From Mycobacterium sp. 852002-51971_SCH5477799-a (GTDB lineage Bacteria > Actinomycetota > Actinomycetes > Mycobacteriales > Mycobacteriaceae): 58,438 nt of DNA. Positions within the stretch are counted from its first letter, which is position 1. Each line of letters starts with the position of its first letter. The position numbers and the translations under genes are program-made. The stretch lies in contig NZ_LZIF01000114.1 in NCBI RefSeq assembly GCF_001667145.1, forward strand, positions 1-58,438, written 5' to 3'. The notes under the pieces were generated by a model, which saw only the letters and a list, made by a program, of their open reading frames with translations, was not told the origin of the DNA and made no database searches. Positions 50,922 to 58,438 of the stretch are shown piece after piece.

Positions 50922-52114
50922 GAGACCTTCTGGGCCGCGGGCTTGTCAGCACCCACCACCCACATCGAGTAGTACTGGGAGCCACCGCCGTAGGCGTGTC
51001 CCAAGGCCTTTCGCGCGTTTGGCACCTGGTGGTCGCCGCCCTTGCCCATCACTTGAATGGCCGCTTCGGCGAAGCGAATCAGGCCCGAGGCGCCAATCGG
51101 GTTCGATGACAGCACACCCCCGGACGGATTCACCGGCAGCCGACCGCCGATCTTGGTTTCGCCGGCTTCGGTCAGCTTCCAGCCTTCGCCTTCGGCGGCA
51201 AACCCGAGGTTTTCCAACCACATCGGTTCGAACCAGGAGAACGGGACGTAGATCTCCGCGGCATCGATCTCGTCGATCGGGCTCTCGATACCGGCGGCCT
51301 TCCACAGCGCCGCGGCGGCGTCACGGCCGGCCTGCGGGCTGACCTGGTCGCGTCCGGCGAACTGCAGCGGCTCGGTGCGCAACGCGGTGGCGTGAATCCA
51401 CGCCACCGGATGTCCTTGCGCCAGGCGGGCTTCGGCGGCCTCCTCGTTACCGATCACGACGGCGGCGGCACCGTCGGACGACGGGCAGGTCTCGTCGTAT
51501 CGGATCGGATCCCAGAGCATGGGCGAGGCCATCACCTTCTCGACGGTGATGTCGGGTTGGTGCAGGTGTGCCAGCGGGTTCTTGTTGCCGTTGAGCCGGT
51601 CCTTGACCGCGACTATGGCGCCGATGTTCGTCGGCGCGCCGGACCGGCGGATGTAGGAGCGCACGTGCGGGGCGAAATAGCCGCCCGCGCCGGCGCCCAC
51701 CGGCTTGATGAACGGGATGGGAATCGACAACGCCCACATGGCGTTTGATTCCGACTGCTTCTCCCAGGCCATCGCGAGCACGCGCCGGTACTTGCCGGAC
51801 TGGACCAGGCTGGCGGCAACCACGCCGGTGGAACCGCCGACCGATCCGGCGGTGTGCACCCGGATCAGCGGCTTACCCGTGGCGCCCATGGCATCGGCCA
51901 TGAACAGCTCGGGCATCATGACGCCCTCGAAGAAGTCCGGCGCCTTGCCGACCACGACGGCATCGATGTCGTCGAAGGTGCTCCCGGAGTCGGCCAGCGC
52001 CCGGTCGATCGCCTCGCGCACCAGGCCGTTCATCGAAACGTCCTGGCGTTTGGCGACGTACTTCGTTTGTCCGGTACCTAGTACCGCAGCAACGTTTGGC
52101 CCTGCACCGGCCAT
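50918..52114 (-). CDS. ltp3: Lipid-transfer-protein-like thiolase/aldolase Ltp3
   Basis: The 398-residue thiolase-fold protein has GTGQTKYVAKRQDVSMNGLVREAIDRAL near the start (in part), HTAGSVGGSTGVVAASLVQSG, and GGRLPVNPSGGVLSSNPIGASGLIRFAEAA (in part). Ltp3 and Ltp4 homologues in Rhodococcus are needed to degrade C24-branched sterol side chains, acting as aldol-lyases. ATG 52114 shares a base with the ltp4 stop. An in-frame extension up to 52771 lies inside ltp4 and is rejected. Confidence 0.92.
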   Translation of the reverse strand: MAGAGPNVAAVLGTGQTKYVAKRQDVSMNGLVREAIDRALADSGSTFDDIDAVVVGKAPDFFEGVMMPELFMADAMGATGKPLIRVHTAGSVGGSTGVVAASLVQSGKYRRVLAMAWEKQSESNAMWALSIPIPFIKPVGAGAGGYFAPHVRSYIRRSGAPTNIGAIVAVKDRLNGNKNPLAHLHQPDITVEKVMASPMLWDPIRYDETCPSSDGAAAVVIGNEEAAEARLAQGHPVAWIHATALRTEPLQFAGRDQVSPQAGRDAAAALWKAAGIESPIDEIDAAEIYVPFSWFEPMWLENLGFAAEGEGWKLTEAGETKIGGRLPVNPSGGVLSSNPIGASGLIRFAEAAIQVMGKGGDHQVPNARKALGHAYGGGSQYYSMWVVGADKPAAQKVS

Positions 52115-53178
52115 CAGTTCTTTCCTTCCATCACCGCGACCAGGTTCTGTTGGAGCGCAGGCCCGCTGGTGGCATGCGCCAGCACCCGTTCCGCTGAACC
52201 GTTCCAGATGTGTTGTGCCGCAAAGCCGATGCGTTCGAGACCGGCGACGAACATGGGGTTGGCCGTCAGCGCGCCGCCGGACGGGTTGACCTTGGTCGGT
52301 CCCGGTATCCGAATGGCTTCCTCGATGATCAGGTGTTGGTGGGTGAACGGCGCGCAGATCTCGGCCACGTCGAGGTTGTCGGTCCGCCCGCCGGTGGCCA
52401 CGTGCGCCGCGGCCTTGGTCGACGGGGACTCGGTGAGGTCCCGCGCGCCCAGCACCGGCGTTTCGATGCGATGCTCGATTCCGGTGATCCAGGCCGGGTT
52501 TTCGCGCAGCTCGCGCGCCCGGTCGCCGGCCGCGAGCACGATCGCCGCGGCGCCGTCGGTGATCGGCGCAATGTCGTGACGGCGCAGCGGGTCGGCGAAG
52601 AACGGCCGCTCGAGCAGTTCGGCCACGCTGATCGACCCCTCCACGTTGTCCACCCGGCGCGCGTTGGCGAAGGAGTCGAAGGCCACGCGGGCCATCTGCT
52701 CCTCGGTCCACTTGCCGGTGTCGAGCCCGATGCGCGCCTGCAGCCCGGCCATCGAGATCGAATCGGGCCACAACGGCGCGACGGTGTAGGGGTCGGTCTG
52801 GCGCGTCAGGATCTGACGCAGGATGCCGGCCGAGGACTTACCGAAGCCGTACACCAGGGCGGTGTCGACCTCGCCGGTCAGGATCTTGATGTAGGCCTCG
52901 TAAAGCGCCCAGGCCGCGTCCATTTCGACGTGTGATTCGTTGATCGGCGGAACGGCGCCGATCGAGTCGATCGCCGAGATGAACGAAAACGCCCGTCCGG
53001 CAAGGTAATCGGATGATCCGGAACACCAGAAGCCGATGTCGGTCCTGCTGATGCCCAGCTCTTCGTACAGCTGGGCGAAGCACGGGATCAACATCTCGAC
53101 ACCGTTGGTGGTGCCGTCGGTGCGGCGGACGTGCGGTGCGTGGGCAAAGCCGACTACCGCGACGTTGCGAGCGCTCAT
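52114..53178 (-). CDS. ltp4: Lipid-transfer-protein-like thiolase/aldolase Ltp4
   Basis: The 354-residue thiolase-fold protein begins MSARNVAVVGFAHAPHVRR and has NESHVEMDAAWALYEAYIKI, DGAAAIVLAAGDRA and KVNPSGGALTANPMFVAGLERI (in part). It equals Rv3522 in length and probably forms a heteromeric aldolase with Ltp3. It lies 15 bases after the DUF35-type gene. The order DUF35-ltp4-ltp3 parallels chsH2-chsH1-ltp2, where a DUF35 domain binds the aldolase. Confidence 0.91.
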   Translation of the reverse strand: MSARNVAVVGFAHAPHVRRTDGTTNGVEMLIPCFAQLYEELGISRTDIGFWCSGSSDYLAGRAFSFISAIDSIGAVPPINESHVEMDAAWALYEAYIKILTGEVDTALVYGFGKSSAGILRQILTRQTDPYTVAPLWPDSISMAGLQARIGLDTGKWTEEQMARVAFDSFANARRVDNVEGSISVAELLERPFFADPLRRHDIAPITDGAAAIVLAAGDRARELRENPAWITGIEHRIETPVLGARDLTESPSTKAAAHVATGGRTDNLDVAEICAPFTHQHLIIEEAIRIPGPTKVNPSGGALTANPMFVAGLERIGFAAQHIWNGSAERVLAHATSGPALQQNLVAVMEGKN

Positions 53179-53193
53179 GTGTTCTTAAGCCCT

Positions 53194-54159
53194 TTACAGG
53201 TGGTGCTTGTAAGTGTCGTAGTCGGCGTCGGGTTCCCCGGTCGGCCGGAAGTACTCGATGTTGTCGATGCCAAATCCCCACTCCTCGCGGGGTTTCCACA
53301 CCGCCTCGACCCGCATACCCATCCGCACCTCGTGGGCGTCAATGTCGGCGACCAGATGCAGGAACGGGATGTCGGCCCCGTCGAGCAGCACGTAGGCCGC
53401 CACATACGGCGGCTTGATGCGCTGACCCTGGAACGGGATGTTGATGATCGCGAACGTTGTGACGGTGCCCTTGTCCGGCAACTCCACGAACTCGGTAGTC
53501 GGCTGGCCGGTAGCCGGGTCGGCGCCGTGTGGCGGGAAATAGACCTTGCCGTTCTCGCCCGTCTTCGCGCCGAGCAGCTTGCCCTGCGCGATGGCCCGCA
53601 GGTAGGCGCTCTCCTCGTGCGAGGCGCTGTGCTGAATGGTCAGCGAGACCGGGGTGACGACCATGGTCACCGGGTCTTTGTCGCCGTCGGACTGCTCCGT
53701 CACGGCCTCGGCATCCTCACCGAGCTCGAAATACGCGATGTCGGTGATGGCGCCCACCGGCTCGTCGACCCAGTGCACATGCACCCGGGTGCCGGTCTTG
53801 ATGGCGTTCGGCTCGCCCGCGTCCACGGCGTGGATCATCGGGGTGTCGGCGCCGTCCAGCTTGATCAGCGCCCAGGCGAAGGGCCGGTCCAGTGGCTGGC
53901 CCTCCATGGGCTCGGGCTGCCACGTCCACGAGACCACGGTGCCGACACTGGACACCGGTACCATCTCGCCCAGCGGCTCATAGGTGACCGGGTCATATTC
54001 CGCCGGCGGCACATGCACCCGGCCATCCGATCCGCGCACACCCAGCACGTGGCGGTCACGCAGTGCGGTGAAGAACTTGCCCAGCGTGGGGCCGACCGAA
54101 CGGGTGTAGTCGAAGGACAACGTCAGTGGCGCGGCGAGCGGTGGCTCAGGGTGATCCAT
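53194..54159 (-). CDS. Tandem DUF35 OB-fold protein (Rv3521 type)
   Basis: The 321-residue protein is an internal duplication: residues ~25-150 and ~180-305 each contain a short linker like DGRVHVPP/NGKVYFPP followed by an OB-fold (VGTVVSWTW…FAWALIKLDGADTPMIHAVDAG and KGTVTTFAII…VAAYVLLDGADIPFLHLV, in part). The sequence has no cysteine, so the zinc ribbon usual in DUF35 proteins is missing from both copies. It heads the operon with ltp4, ltp3 and the NTF2-like gene and is a likely scaffold for the two aldolases. ATG 54159 is chosen because the upstream extension crosses a KstR box. Confidence 0.87.
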   Translation of the reverse strand: MDHPEPPLAAPLTLSFDYTRSVGPTLGKFFTALRDRHVLGVRGSDGRVHVPPAEYDPVTYEPLGEMVPVSSVGTVVSWTWQPEPMEGQPLDRPFAWALIKLDGADTPMIHAVDAGEPNAIKTGTRVHVHWVDEPVGAITDIAYFELGEDAEAVTEQSDGDKDPVTMVVTPVSLTIQHSASHEESAYLRAIAQGKLLGAKTGENGKVYFPPHGADPATGQPTTEFVELPDKGTVTTFAIINIPFQGQRIKPPYVAAYVLLDGADIPFLHLVADIDAHEVRMGMRVEAVWKPREEWGFGIDNIEYFRPTGEPDADYDTYKHHL

Positions 54160-54198
54160 CAGGGGCGGGCTACTCGAGCTGGCTGTCACGCCATCGAG

Positions 54199-54212
54199 TA
54201 GAACAGGTTCTA
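54199..54212. promoter_or_regulatory. KstR box between the DUF35 operon and Rv3520c-type gene
   Basis: TAGAACAGGTTCTA has perfect outer halves around AAC-AG-GTT. It lies 40 bases before the DUF35 gene and 44 bases before the F420-type gene. Confidence 0.9.
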
Positions 54213-54255
54213 AGAACGGATTCAACATCGGGTCTGCTACCGGAAGGCGAAGACG

Positions 54256-55287
54256 ATGAAGCTGGGACTGCAGCTGGGATATTGGGGCGCTCAGCCGCCA
54301 CAGAACCACGGTGAGCTCGTCGCCGCGGCCGAGGAGGCCGGGTACGACGCCGTCTTCACCGCCGAGGCGTGGGGTTCGGACGCCTACACCCCACTGGCCT
54401 GGCTGGGTTCCTCGACGTCCCGGGTGCGGCTGGGCACGTCGGTGGTTCAGCTGTCCGCGCGCACCCCGACGGCCTGCGCGATGGCCGCCTTGACGCTCGA
54501 CCATCTGTCCGGCGGCCGCCACGTCCTGGGCCTCGGCGTCTCAGGCCCGCAGGTGGTCGAGGGCTGGTACGGCCAGTCGTTCCCCAAGCCGCTGGCCCGC
54601 ACCCGTGAGTACATCGACATCATTCGGCAGGTGTGGGCGCGCGAGGCGCCGGTGACCAGCGCCGGCCCGCACTACCCGCTGCCGCTGACCGGTGAGCGCG
54701 CAACGGGTCTGGGCAAGCCGCTCAAGCCCATCACCCATCCGCTGCGGGCCGACATCCCGATCATGCTGGGCGCCGAGGGACCCAAAAACGTTGCGCTGGC
54801 GGCCGAGATCTGCGACGGCTGGCTGCCGATCTTCTACACGCCGCGCATGGCCGACACCTACAACGAGTGGCTGGACGAGGGATTCGCCCGCCCGGGCGCA
54901 CGCCGCAGCCGCGAGAACTTCGAGATCTGCGCGACGGCCAACATCGTCATCACCGAGGACCGCAGCGCCGCCTTCGCCGCCATGAAGCCCTACATCGCGC
55001 TCTACATGGGCGGGATGGGTGCCGAAGACACCAACTTCCACGCCGACGTCTACCGGCGGATGGGCTACGCCGACGTGGTCGACGACGTGACGAAGCTGTT
55101 CCGCAGCAACCAGAAGGACAAGGCCGCCGAAATCATCCCCGACGAGGTGATCGATGACGCGGCGATCGTCGGCGACGTCGACTACGTGCGTAAGCAGATC
55201 AATGCCTGGGAGGCCGCCGGCGTCACCATGATGGTGGTGTCGGGGCGCAGTACAGAGCAGGTCCGCGAGCTGTCGACCCTGATCTGA
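54256..55287 (+). CDS. F420-dependent LLM-class oxidoreductase (Rv3520c type)
   Basis: The 343-residue luciferase-like monooxygenase family protein has LGLQLGYWGAQPP at the start, YDAVFTAEAWGSDAYTPLAWL, SGGRHVLGLGVSGPQVVEGWYGQ (in part) and PIMLGAEGPKNVALAAEICDGWLPIF (in part). These are typical of F420-dependent reductases and dehydrogenases. The substrate is unknown; KstR control suggests a steroid or side-chain intermediate. Confidence 0.9.
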   Translation: MKLGLQLGYWGAQPPQNHGELVAAAEEAGYDAVFTAEAWGSDAYTPLAWLGSSTSRVRLGTSVVQLSARTPTACAMAALTLDHLSGGRHVLGLGVSGPQVVEGWYGQSFPKPLARTREYIDIIRQVWAREAPVTSAGPHYPLPLTGERATGLGKPLKPITHPLRADIPIMLGAEGPKNVALAAEICDGWLPIFYTPRMADTYNEWLDEGFARPGARRSRENFEICATANIVITEDRSAAFAAMKPYIALYMGGMGAEDTNFHADVYRRMGYADVVDDVTKLFRSNQKDKAAEIIPDEVIDDAAIVGDVDYVRKQINAWEAAGVTMMVVSGRSTEQVRELSTLI

Positions 55288-55305
55288 CGGCCGCTCGCGC
55301 CAAAC

Positions 55306-55319
55306 TAGAACACGTTCTA
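55306..55319. promoter_or_regulatory. Perfect KstR box in a convergent intergenic gap (1)
   Basis: TAGAACACGTTCTA is a perfect palindrome, 19 bases after the stop of the Rv3520c-type gene. Both flanking genes point towards it, so its target transcript is unclear. Confidence 0.85.
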
Positions 55320-55337
55320 ACTTTCTTGCCAGAGGCT

Positions 55338-55351
55338 TAGAACGCGTTCTA
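55338..55351. promoter_or_regulatory. Perfect KstR box in a convergent intergenic gap (2)
   Basis: TAGAACGCGTTCTA is also a perfect palindrome, exactly 32 bases from the first box and 29 bases from the end of the Rv3519-type gene. Confidence 0.85.
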
Positions 55352-55379
55352 GATTGTCCGGATGATCGAATCCGGCCCG

Positions 55380-56102
55380 TCAGCCCAGCGGGTGGGCGTC
55401 GCCGAAAGTCATCTCGACATGGCCGACGGATCCGGAGACCATTGCCCGCTTCGGCAGCCCCAGCGACGCCAGCTCCGTGGCGTAGGCGTGATTGCCCAGC
55501 CGCAATGTCGCCCCGCCGAGCTGGCCGCGCAGCCCGCGGACCCGCATCTCCCACGGCACTTCCCGGGTGGTGCCGTCGGCGAAGGTGTAGGTCTTGAGCA
55601 CCTGCGGCCGCGACACGAACATCGAGGGCACCGGCAATCCACGAGCGAAGTCGATGCCGGCGATGTGCGCGCCGTCGGCGCTGACGTCGAATCCGAATCG
55701 GCCCTGCTCGCGAACGGTGAACTCCGCCATGATCTTCGGGAATCCCCAGATCGAGCGCCCCGCTTCCAGGGTGAAACTCTGGTCGACGGGCAGATGGTGG
55801 ATGAACGCGGCCGCATCGCCCAGTGCCCGCCAGCCTCGCCCGGTCGAGCCGGGCGGGTTGACCATGACGGCGGTGCCGAATTCGTGGTATTGCCCCAGAT
55901 CGCCGTCGATGTAGCGCGCCAGCATGAGGTTCACCACCGCCCGGCCGGGGCGGTGCTGGCAGACTTGCAGCCCGCTGTAATCGATAAGGCGTTGCGCCGC
56001 TTGCGCATCCACCGAGAACATTGCGGTGTGCACGTCCGCTTTTCGTATCCGCACCGGCATGGTGAGGACTGTCCCCGCAACGACGTGTTGTGACTCAGGC
56101 AT
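55380..56102 (-). CDS. Acetoacetate-decarboxylase-like protein (Rv3519 type)
   Basis: The 240-residue protein has the acetoacetate decarboxylase-like fold: YHEFGTAVMVNPPG, PVDQSFTLEAGRSIWGFPKIMAEF (in part), GRFGFDVSADGAHIAGIDF and a final GHVEMTFGDAHPLG. A Lys in GFPKI is the candidate Schiff-base residue. It starts at ATG 56102, 42 bases from divergent cyp142. A much longer in-frame extension up to 57401 is antisense to cyp142 and is rejected. Its role in sterol degradation is not established. Confidence 0.85.
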   Translation of the reverse strand: MPESQHVVAGTVLTMPVRIRKADVHTAMFSVDAQAAQRLIDYSGLQVCQHRPGRAVVNLMLARYIDGDLGQYHEFGTAVMVNPPGSTGRGWRALGDAAAFIHHLPVDQSFTLEAGRSIWGFPKIMAEFTVREQGRFGFDVSADGAHIAGIDFARGLPVPSMFVSRPQVLKTYTFADGTTREVPWEMRVRGLRGQLGGATLRLGNHAYATELASLGLPKRAMVSGSVGHVEMTFGDAHPLG

Positions 56103-56144
56103 GCCGGTAACTGTAATCCGCTCGTCAATATTTGGAGGCTGTAA

Positions 56145-57368
56145 ATGACTTCGACCATCCCGGAAGCAATCTCGAACATCGATCTGACCGACGGCAACTT
56201 CTACGCCGACCGTCACACGTCGCGGAAGGCCTATCGCTGGATGCGGGCCAACCAGCCGGTGTTTCGTGATCGCAATGGGTTGGCCGGTGCCACCACGTAT
56301 CAAGCCATCCTCGACGCCGAGCGCAACCCGGAACTGTTCTCCAGCACGGGCGGCATCCGTCCCGATCAGCCGGGCATGCCCTACATGATCGACATGGACG
56401 ACCCCGCACATCTGTTGCGGCGCAAGCTCGTCAACGCCGGCTTTACCCGCAAGCGGGTGAAGGAGAAGGAACCGTCGATCGCCAGGTTGTGCGACACCCT
56501 GATCGACGCGGTGTGTGAGCGCGGCGAGTGTGACTTCGTCCGCGACATCGCCGCCCCGCTGCCGATGGCGGTGATCGGCGACATGCTGGGCGTGCTGCCC
56601 CAGGAGCGCGGCATGCTGCTGAAATGGTCCGACGACCTGGTCTGCGGGCTGAGCTCGCACATCGACCCCGCGTCGGAGACAGCCCAGGCGGTGATGGCCG
56701 CGTTCGCCGCATACACCGAATTCACTCTTGCCATCATCACGAAGCGGCGAGCCGAACCCAACGACGACCTCTTCTCCATCTTGGTGAACGCCGAAGTGGA
56801 GGGTCAGCGGATGTCCGACGACGAGATCGTCATGGAGACATTGCTCATCCTCATCGGCGGCGACGAAACCACTCGCCACACGCTGAGTGGAGGGACAGAG
56901 CAGCTGGTGCGCCACCGCGACCAGTGGGATGCCCTGGTGCGTGACCCCTCGCTGCTTCCCGGCGCCATCGAGGAGATGCTGCGCTGGACATCGCCGGTGA
57001 AGAACATGTGCCGAACGCTGACAGCCGACACCGAATTCCACGGCACTTCGCTGCTTGAGGGCGAAAAGATCATGCTGCTGTTCGAGTCGGGCAACTTCGA
57101 TGAGTCGGTTTTCGACGACCCGGACAGCTTCGACATGAGCCGTAACCCGAACAGCCACATGGCCTTCGGCTTCGGCACGCACTTCTGCCTGGGGAACCAG
57201 CTGGCCCGTCTCGAGCTGTCGATGATGACCGAGCGGGTGCTCAAGCGGCTGCCGGATCTCACGCTGGCCGATGACGACTCGACCCTGCCGCTGCGGCCGG
57301 CGAACTTCGTCAGCGGGCTGGAAGCGATGCCGGTGGTGTTCACCCCAACCGCCCCGCTGCTGAGCTGA
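56145..57368 (+). CDS. cyp142: Steroid C26/C27-monooxygenase CYP142
   Basis: CYP142 oxidises the cholesterol side-chain terminus and backs up CYP125, with the opposite stereochemistry at C25. The 407-residue P450 has GGDETTR (238-244) in the I-helix and heme Cys348 in FGFGTHFCLG. TGGAGG precedes the ATG. No KstR box is visible in the 42-base gap to the Rv3519-type gene. The next gene in M. tuberculosis (Rv3517) is absent here, and a hairpin-ended DUF559 unit follows. Confidence 0.94.
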   Translation: MTSTIPEAISNIDLTDGNFYADRHTSRKAYRWMRANQPVFRDRNGLAGATTYQAILDAERNPELFSSTGGIRPDQPGMPYMIDMDDPAHLLRRKLVNAGFTRKRVKEKEPSIARLCDTLIDAVCERGECDFVRDIAAPLPMAVIGDMLGVLPQERGMLLKWSDDLVCGLSSHIDPASETAQAVMAAFAAYTEFTLAIITKRRAEPNDDLFSILVNAEVEGQRMSDDEIVMETLLILIGGDETTRHTLSGGTEQLVRHRDQWDALVRDPSLLPGAIEEMLRWTSPVKNMCRTLTADTEFHGTSLLEGEKIMLLFESGNFDESVFDDPDSFDMSRNPNSHMAFGFGTHFCLGNQLARLELSMMTERVLKRLPDLTLADDDSTLPLRPANFVSGLEAMPVVFTPTAPLLS

Positions 57369-57386
57369 TGCGGGTTTGTCCCGTTT

Positions 57387-57453
57387 GCGCCGAGCGTGCA
57401 CTCAGGGCGAGATTCCGGCGGCGGATTTCCCGCCCTTAGTTCACGTTCGGCGC
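57387..57453. repeat. Imperfect long hairpin at the end of the second DUF559-type gene
   Basis: GCGCCGAGCGTGCACT (57387-57402) pairs with AGTTCACGTTCGGCGC (57438-57453) at 14 of 16 positions, and CAGGGCG/CGCCCTTAG extend the stem. The stop codon of the DUF559-type gene (complement of 57441-57443) lies in the right arm. It may also end cyp142 transcription. Confidence 0.75.
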
Positions 57454-58280
57454 TCCCACGCGTCTGAAACCCGCGCGATGACACCGCCCGGCGTGTCTTC
57501 GGCCGTCACGCGGACGACCGCCCAACCCAGCTCCGCGAGGGACTCCGCACGGCGGATGTCTTTGTTGAACTGCCGTCGGTCGGACCGGTGGTGATCGCCC
57601 TCGTACTCGACGGCCAATTTGAGTTCTTCCCAACCCATATCGAGACAGGCGATCAGCTCGCCGTAGCCGCCGTAGACGGGAATTTGTGTTCTCGGACGCG
57701 GGTAGCCGGCATCGATGAGCAGCAGTCGCAACCACGTTTCCCGCGGTGACTCCGCCCCCGCGTCGACCAGCGCCAGCGCGCGCCGGGCACGGCGGACATT
57801 GCGATGTCCCTTGTAACGCTCAGCGAGCGACTCGACTTCGGCGATGTCGAGTTTCGTTGCCCGAGCGAGCGCGTCGAGACCCGCGACCGCTGTGCCAATG
57901 GTATTGCGGCAGGCGATATCGAAGGCCGTGCGCGCGGCGGAGGTCGTGGGTATGCCGCTGATCACCCGGACTTCATTGTGTGCCAATGAATCCGACCAGG
58001 TTTTGATACCGGTAGGTGGACGGCGGTGTTAGTAGAACAATTGCGCCGGTGCCCGGTGGTCAACCCATTTGGCCCCGTGCAGCGCCGAGGCGGAGCGCCC
58101 GCCGACGATGCCACGACGCCGCGACCACAGCCATGCCGCGCACGCACGTGATGTGGCGGTCAGTTCGGTGCCGGGGGCGACGTAGACGTCGGGGTGCAGC
58201 GCGATGAATCGGCTCCGCAGCCGGTGTCGGGTCAGGGAGCCGGTTGCGAGCGCCTCGCTGCCGATGAAGGGTTCGCGCAC
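57441..58280 (-). pseudogene. DUF559/AbiEi-type gene broken by one in-frame stop
   Basis: Read from GTG 58280, the frame gives REPFIGSEALATGSLTRHR… through GAKWVDHRAPAQLFY, then TAA (complement of 58029-58031), and continues in the same frame as HRRPPTGIK…NEVRVISGIPTTSAART… to the stop at 57441. It aligns gap-free across the stop with the intact gene at 38197-39042 (LIHDNPRNPPGIQ versus LFY*HRRPPTGIK), so a single nonsense change explains the break. The C-terminal part keeps LDMGWEELKLAVEYEGDHHRSD. A TTG at 57986 could restart translation to give the C-terminal 181 residues. Confidence 0.85.
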
Positions 58281-58312
58281 GCGAGCAGTGTGGCGCGAAG
58301 GACCGACAACGA

Positions 58313-58327
58313 CGCCGAACGTGAACT
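58313..58327 (+). repeat. Inverted terminal repeat copy upstream of the DUF559-type pseudogene
   Basis: CGCCGAACGTGAACT is the exact reverse complement of 57438-57452 in the hairpin at the other end of the gene, and weaker similarity continues for about 15 more bases. Together they bound a unit of about 0.9 kb. Confidence 0.75.
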
Positions 58328-58390
58328 CCGGGGCGGAAACCCGGCCCAAATACCCCCGGGGGTGGCGGTGGGGGGAGTGGCGGGCCGGCC

Positions 58391-58438
58391 GGGGGGGGGG
58401 GGGGGGGGGGGGTGTAACCCCCCCGGGGGGGGCGCGGG
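58391..58438. other. Low-complexity G/C runs at the window end
   Basis: A run of 22 G is followed by TGTAA, seven C and eight G. Nothing else in the window looks like this, and it sits at the very end, so it is probably an assembly or sequencing artefact. Confidence 0.8.

Noticed and set aside
52115..52771. N-terminal extension of ltp3
   Set aside because: It overlaps ltp4 in another frame and reads as Arg/Gly/Ala-rich noise; MAGAGPNVAAV at 52114 is the family start.
56103..57401. Long in-frame minus-strand extension of the Rv3519-type gene across cyp142
   Set aside because: It is fully antisense to a well-supported P450 gene, its translation is low-complexity, and the family N-terminus begins at 56102.
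58391..58438. G-quadruplex or regulatory element from the G-run
   Set aside because: The runs occur only at the extreme end of the window and look like a base-calling or assembly artefact.

Overview
The window is a high-GC actinobacterial chromosome segment that I assign to a non-tuberculosis Mycobacterium. Gene content, order and protein lengths follow the cholesterol-degradation locus of M. tuberculosis (about Rv3572 down to Rv3518c, inverted here). All comparisons with M. tuberculosis are from memory of that locus; no search was run. None of the PPE genes that interrupt the locus in M. tuberculosis is present. Several slots hold other genes, which suggests a slow-growing environmental or opportunistic species; an M. 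avium-complex-like species is only a guess. The last ~50 bases are runs of G and C, probably a contig-end artefact.

Layout. 1-3.9 kb is an accessory left edge: a truncated Gly/Pro/aromatic protein, a small unknown protein and a large LuxR-type ATPase regulator. 3.9-10.7 kb holds a secreted Rv3572-like protein, kshB, and the ring A/B operon hsaA-hsaD-hsaC-hsaB, then a membrane coiled-coil protein and nat. 10.7-21.7 kb is the first KstR2 block: aspB, fadE33-32-31-fadD3, fadE30-ipdF, kstR2-fadA6. 21.7-24.1 kb is an accessory island (VOC protein, AraC regulator, membrane protein, SatD-like protein) where M. tuberculosis has Rv3555c and fdxB. 24.1-29.4 kb is the second KstR2 block: ipdC, ipdB-ipdA-echA20, and two SDR genes. 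29.4-38.0 kb has two Ddn-like F420 enzymes, a small unknown protein and fadA5, divergent from cyp125-fadE28-fadE29-chsH2-chsH1-ltp2 (side-chain removal). 38.0-39.1 kb is a DUF559-type gene flanked by palindromic direct repeats. 39.1-44.6 kb is hsd4B-kstD divergent from hsaE-hsaG-hsaF. 44.6-48.1 kb has a haemophore-like secreted protein and a three-gene KstR-boxed operon (Rv3531c-Rv3529c type). 48.2-57.4 kb contains Rv3527-kshA, a gamma-carbonic anhydrase, the NTF2-like/ltp3/ltp4/Rv3521 operon, Rv3520c, Rv3519 and cyp142. 57.4-58.3 kb is a second DUF559-type gene, broken by one stop codon and bounded by inverted repeats.

How the genes work together. CYP125/CYP142 oxidise the sterol side chain. 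FadA5, FadE28-29, ChsH1-H2, Ltp2 and Hsd4B shorten it. KstD and KshAB open ring B, and HsaA-D and HsaE-G take rings A and B to central metabolites. FadD3, FadE30-33, IpdA-C, IpdF, EchA20 and FadA6 degrade rings C and D. Ten KstR-type boxes (TnnAACnnGTTnnA) and three KstR2-type boxes (AnCAAGnnCTTGnT) mark the promoters. No gene-free stretch exceeds 300 bases; the longest (835-1101) shows nothing I recognise. I saw no tRNA, rRNA, CRISPR array or intact insertion sequence.

Most interesting signals: two DUF559-family genes each framed by terminal repeats that overlap their stop codons; an operator array of 17-bp elements at 28-bp spacing over a leaderless SatD-type promoter; a pair of perfect KstR boxes between two convergent genes; and a short palindrome inserted in frame into the end of hsaF.
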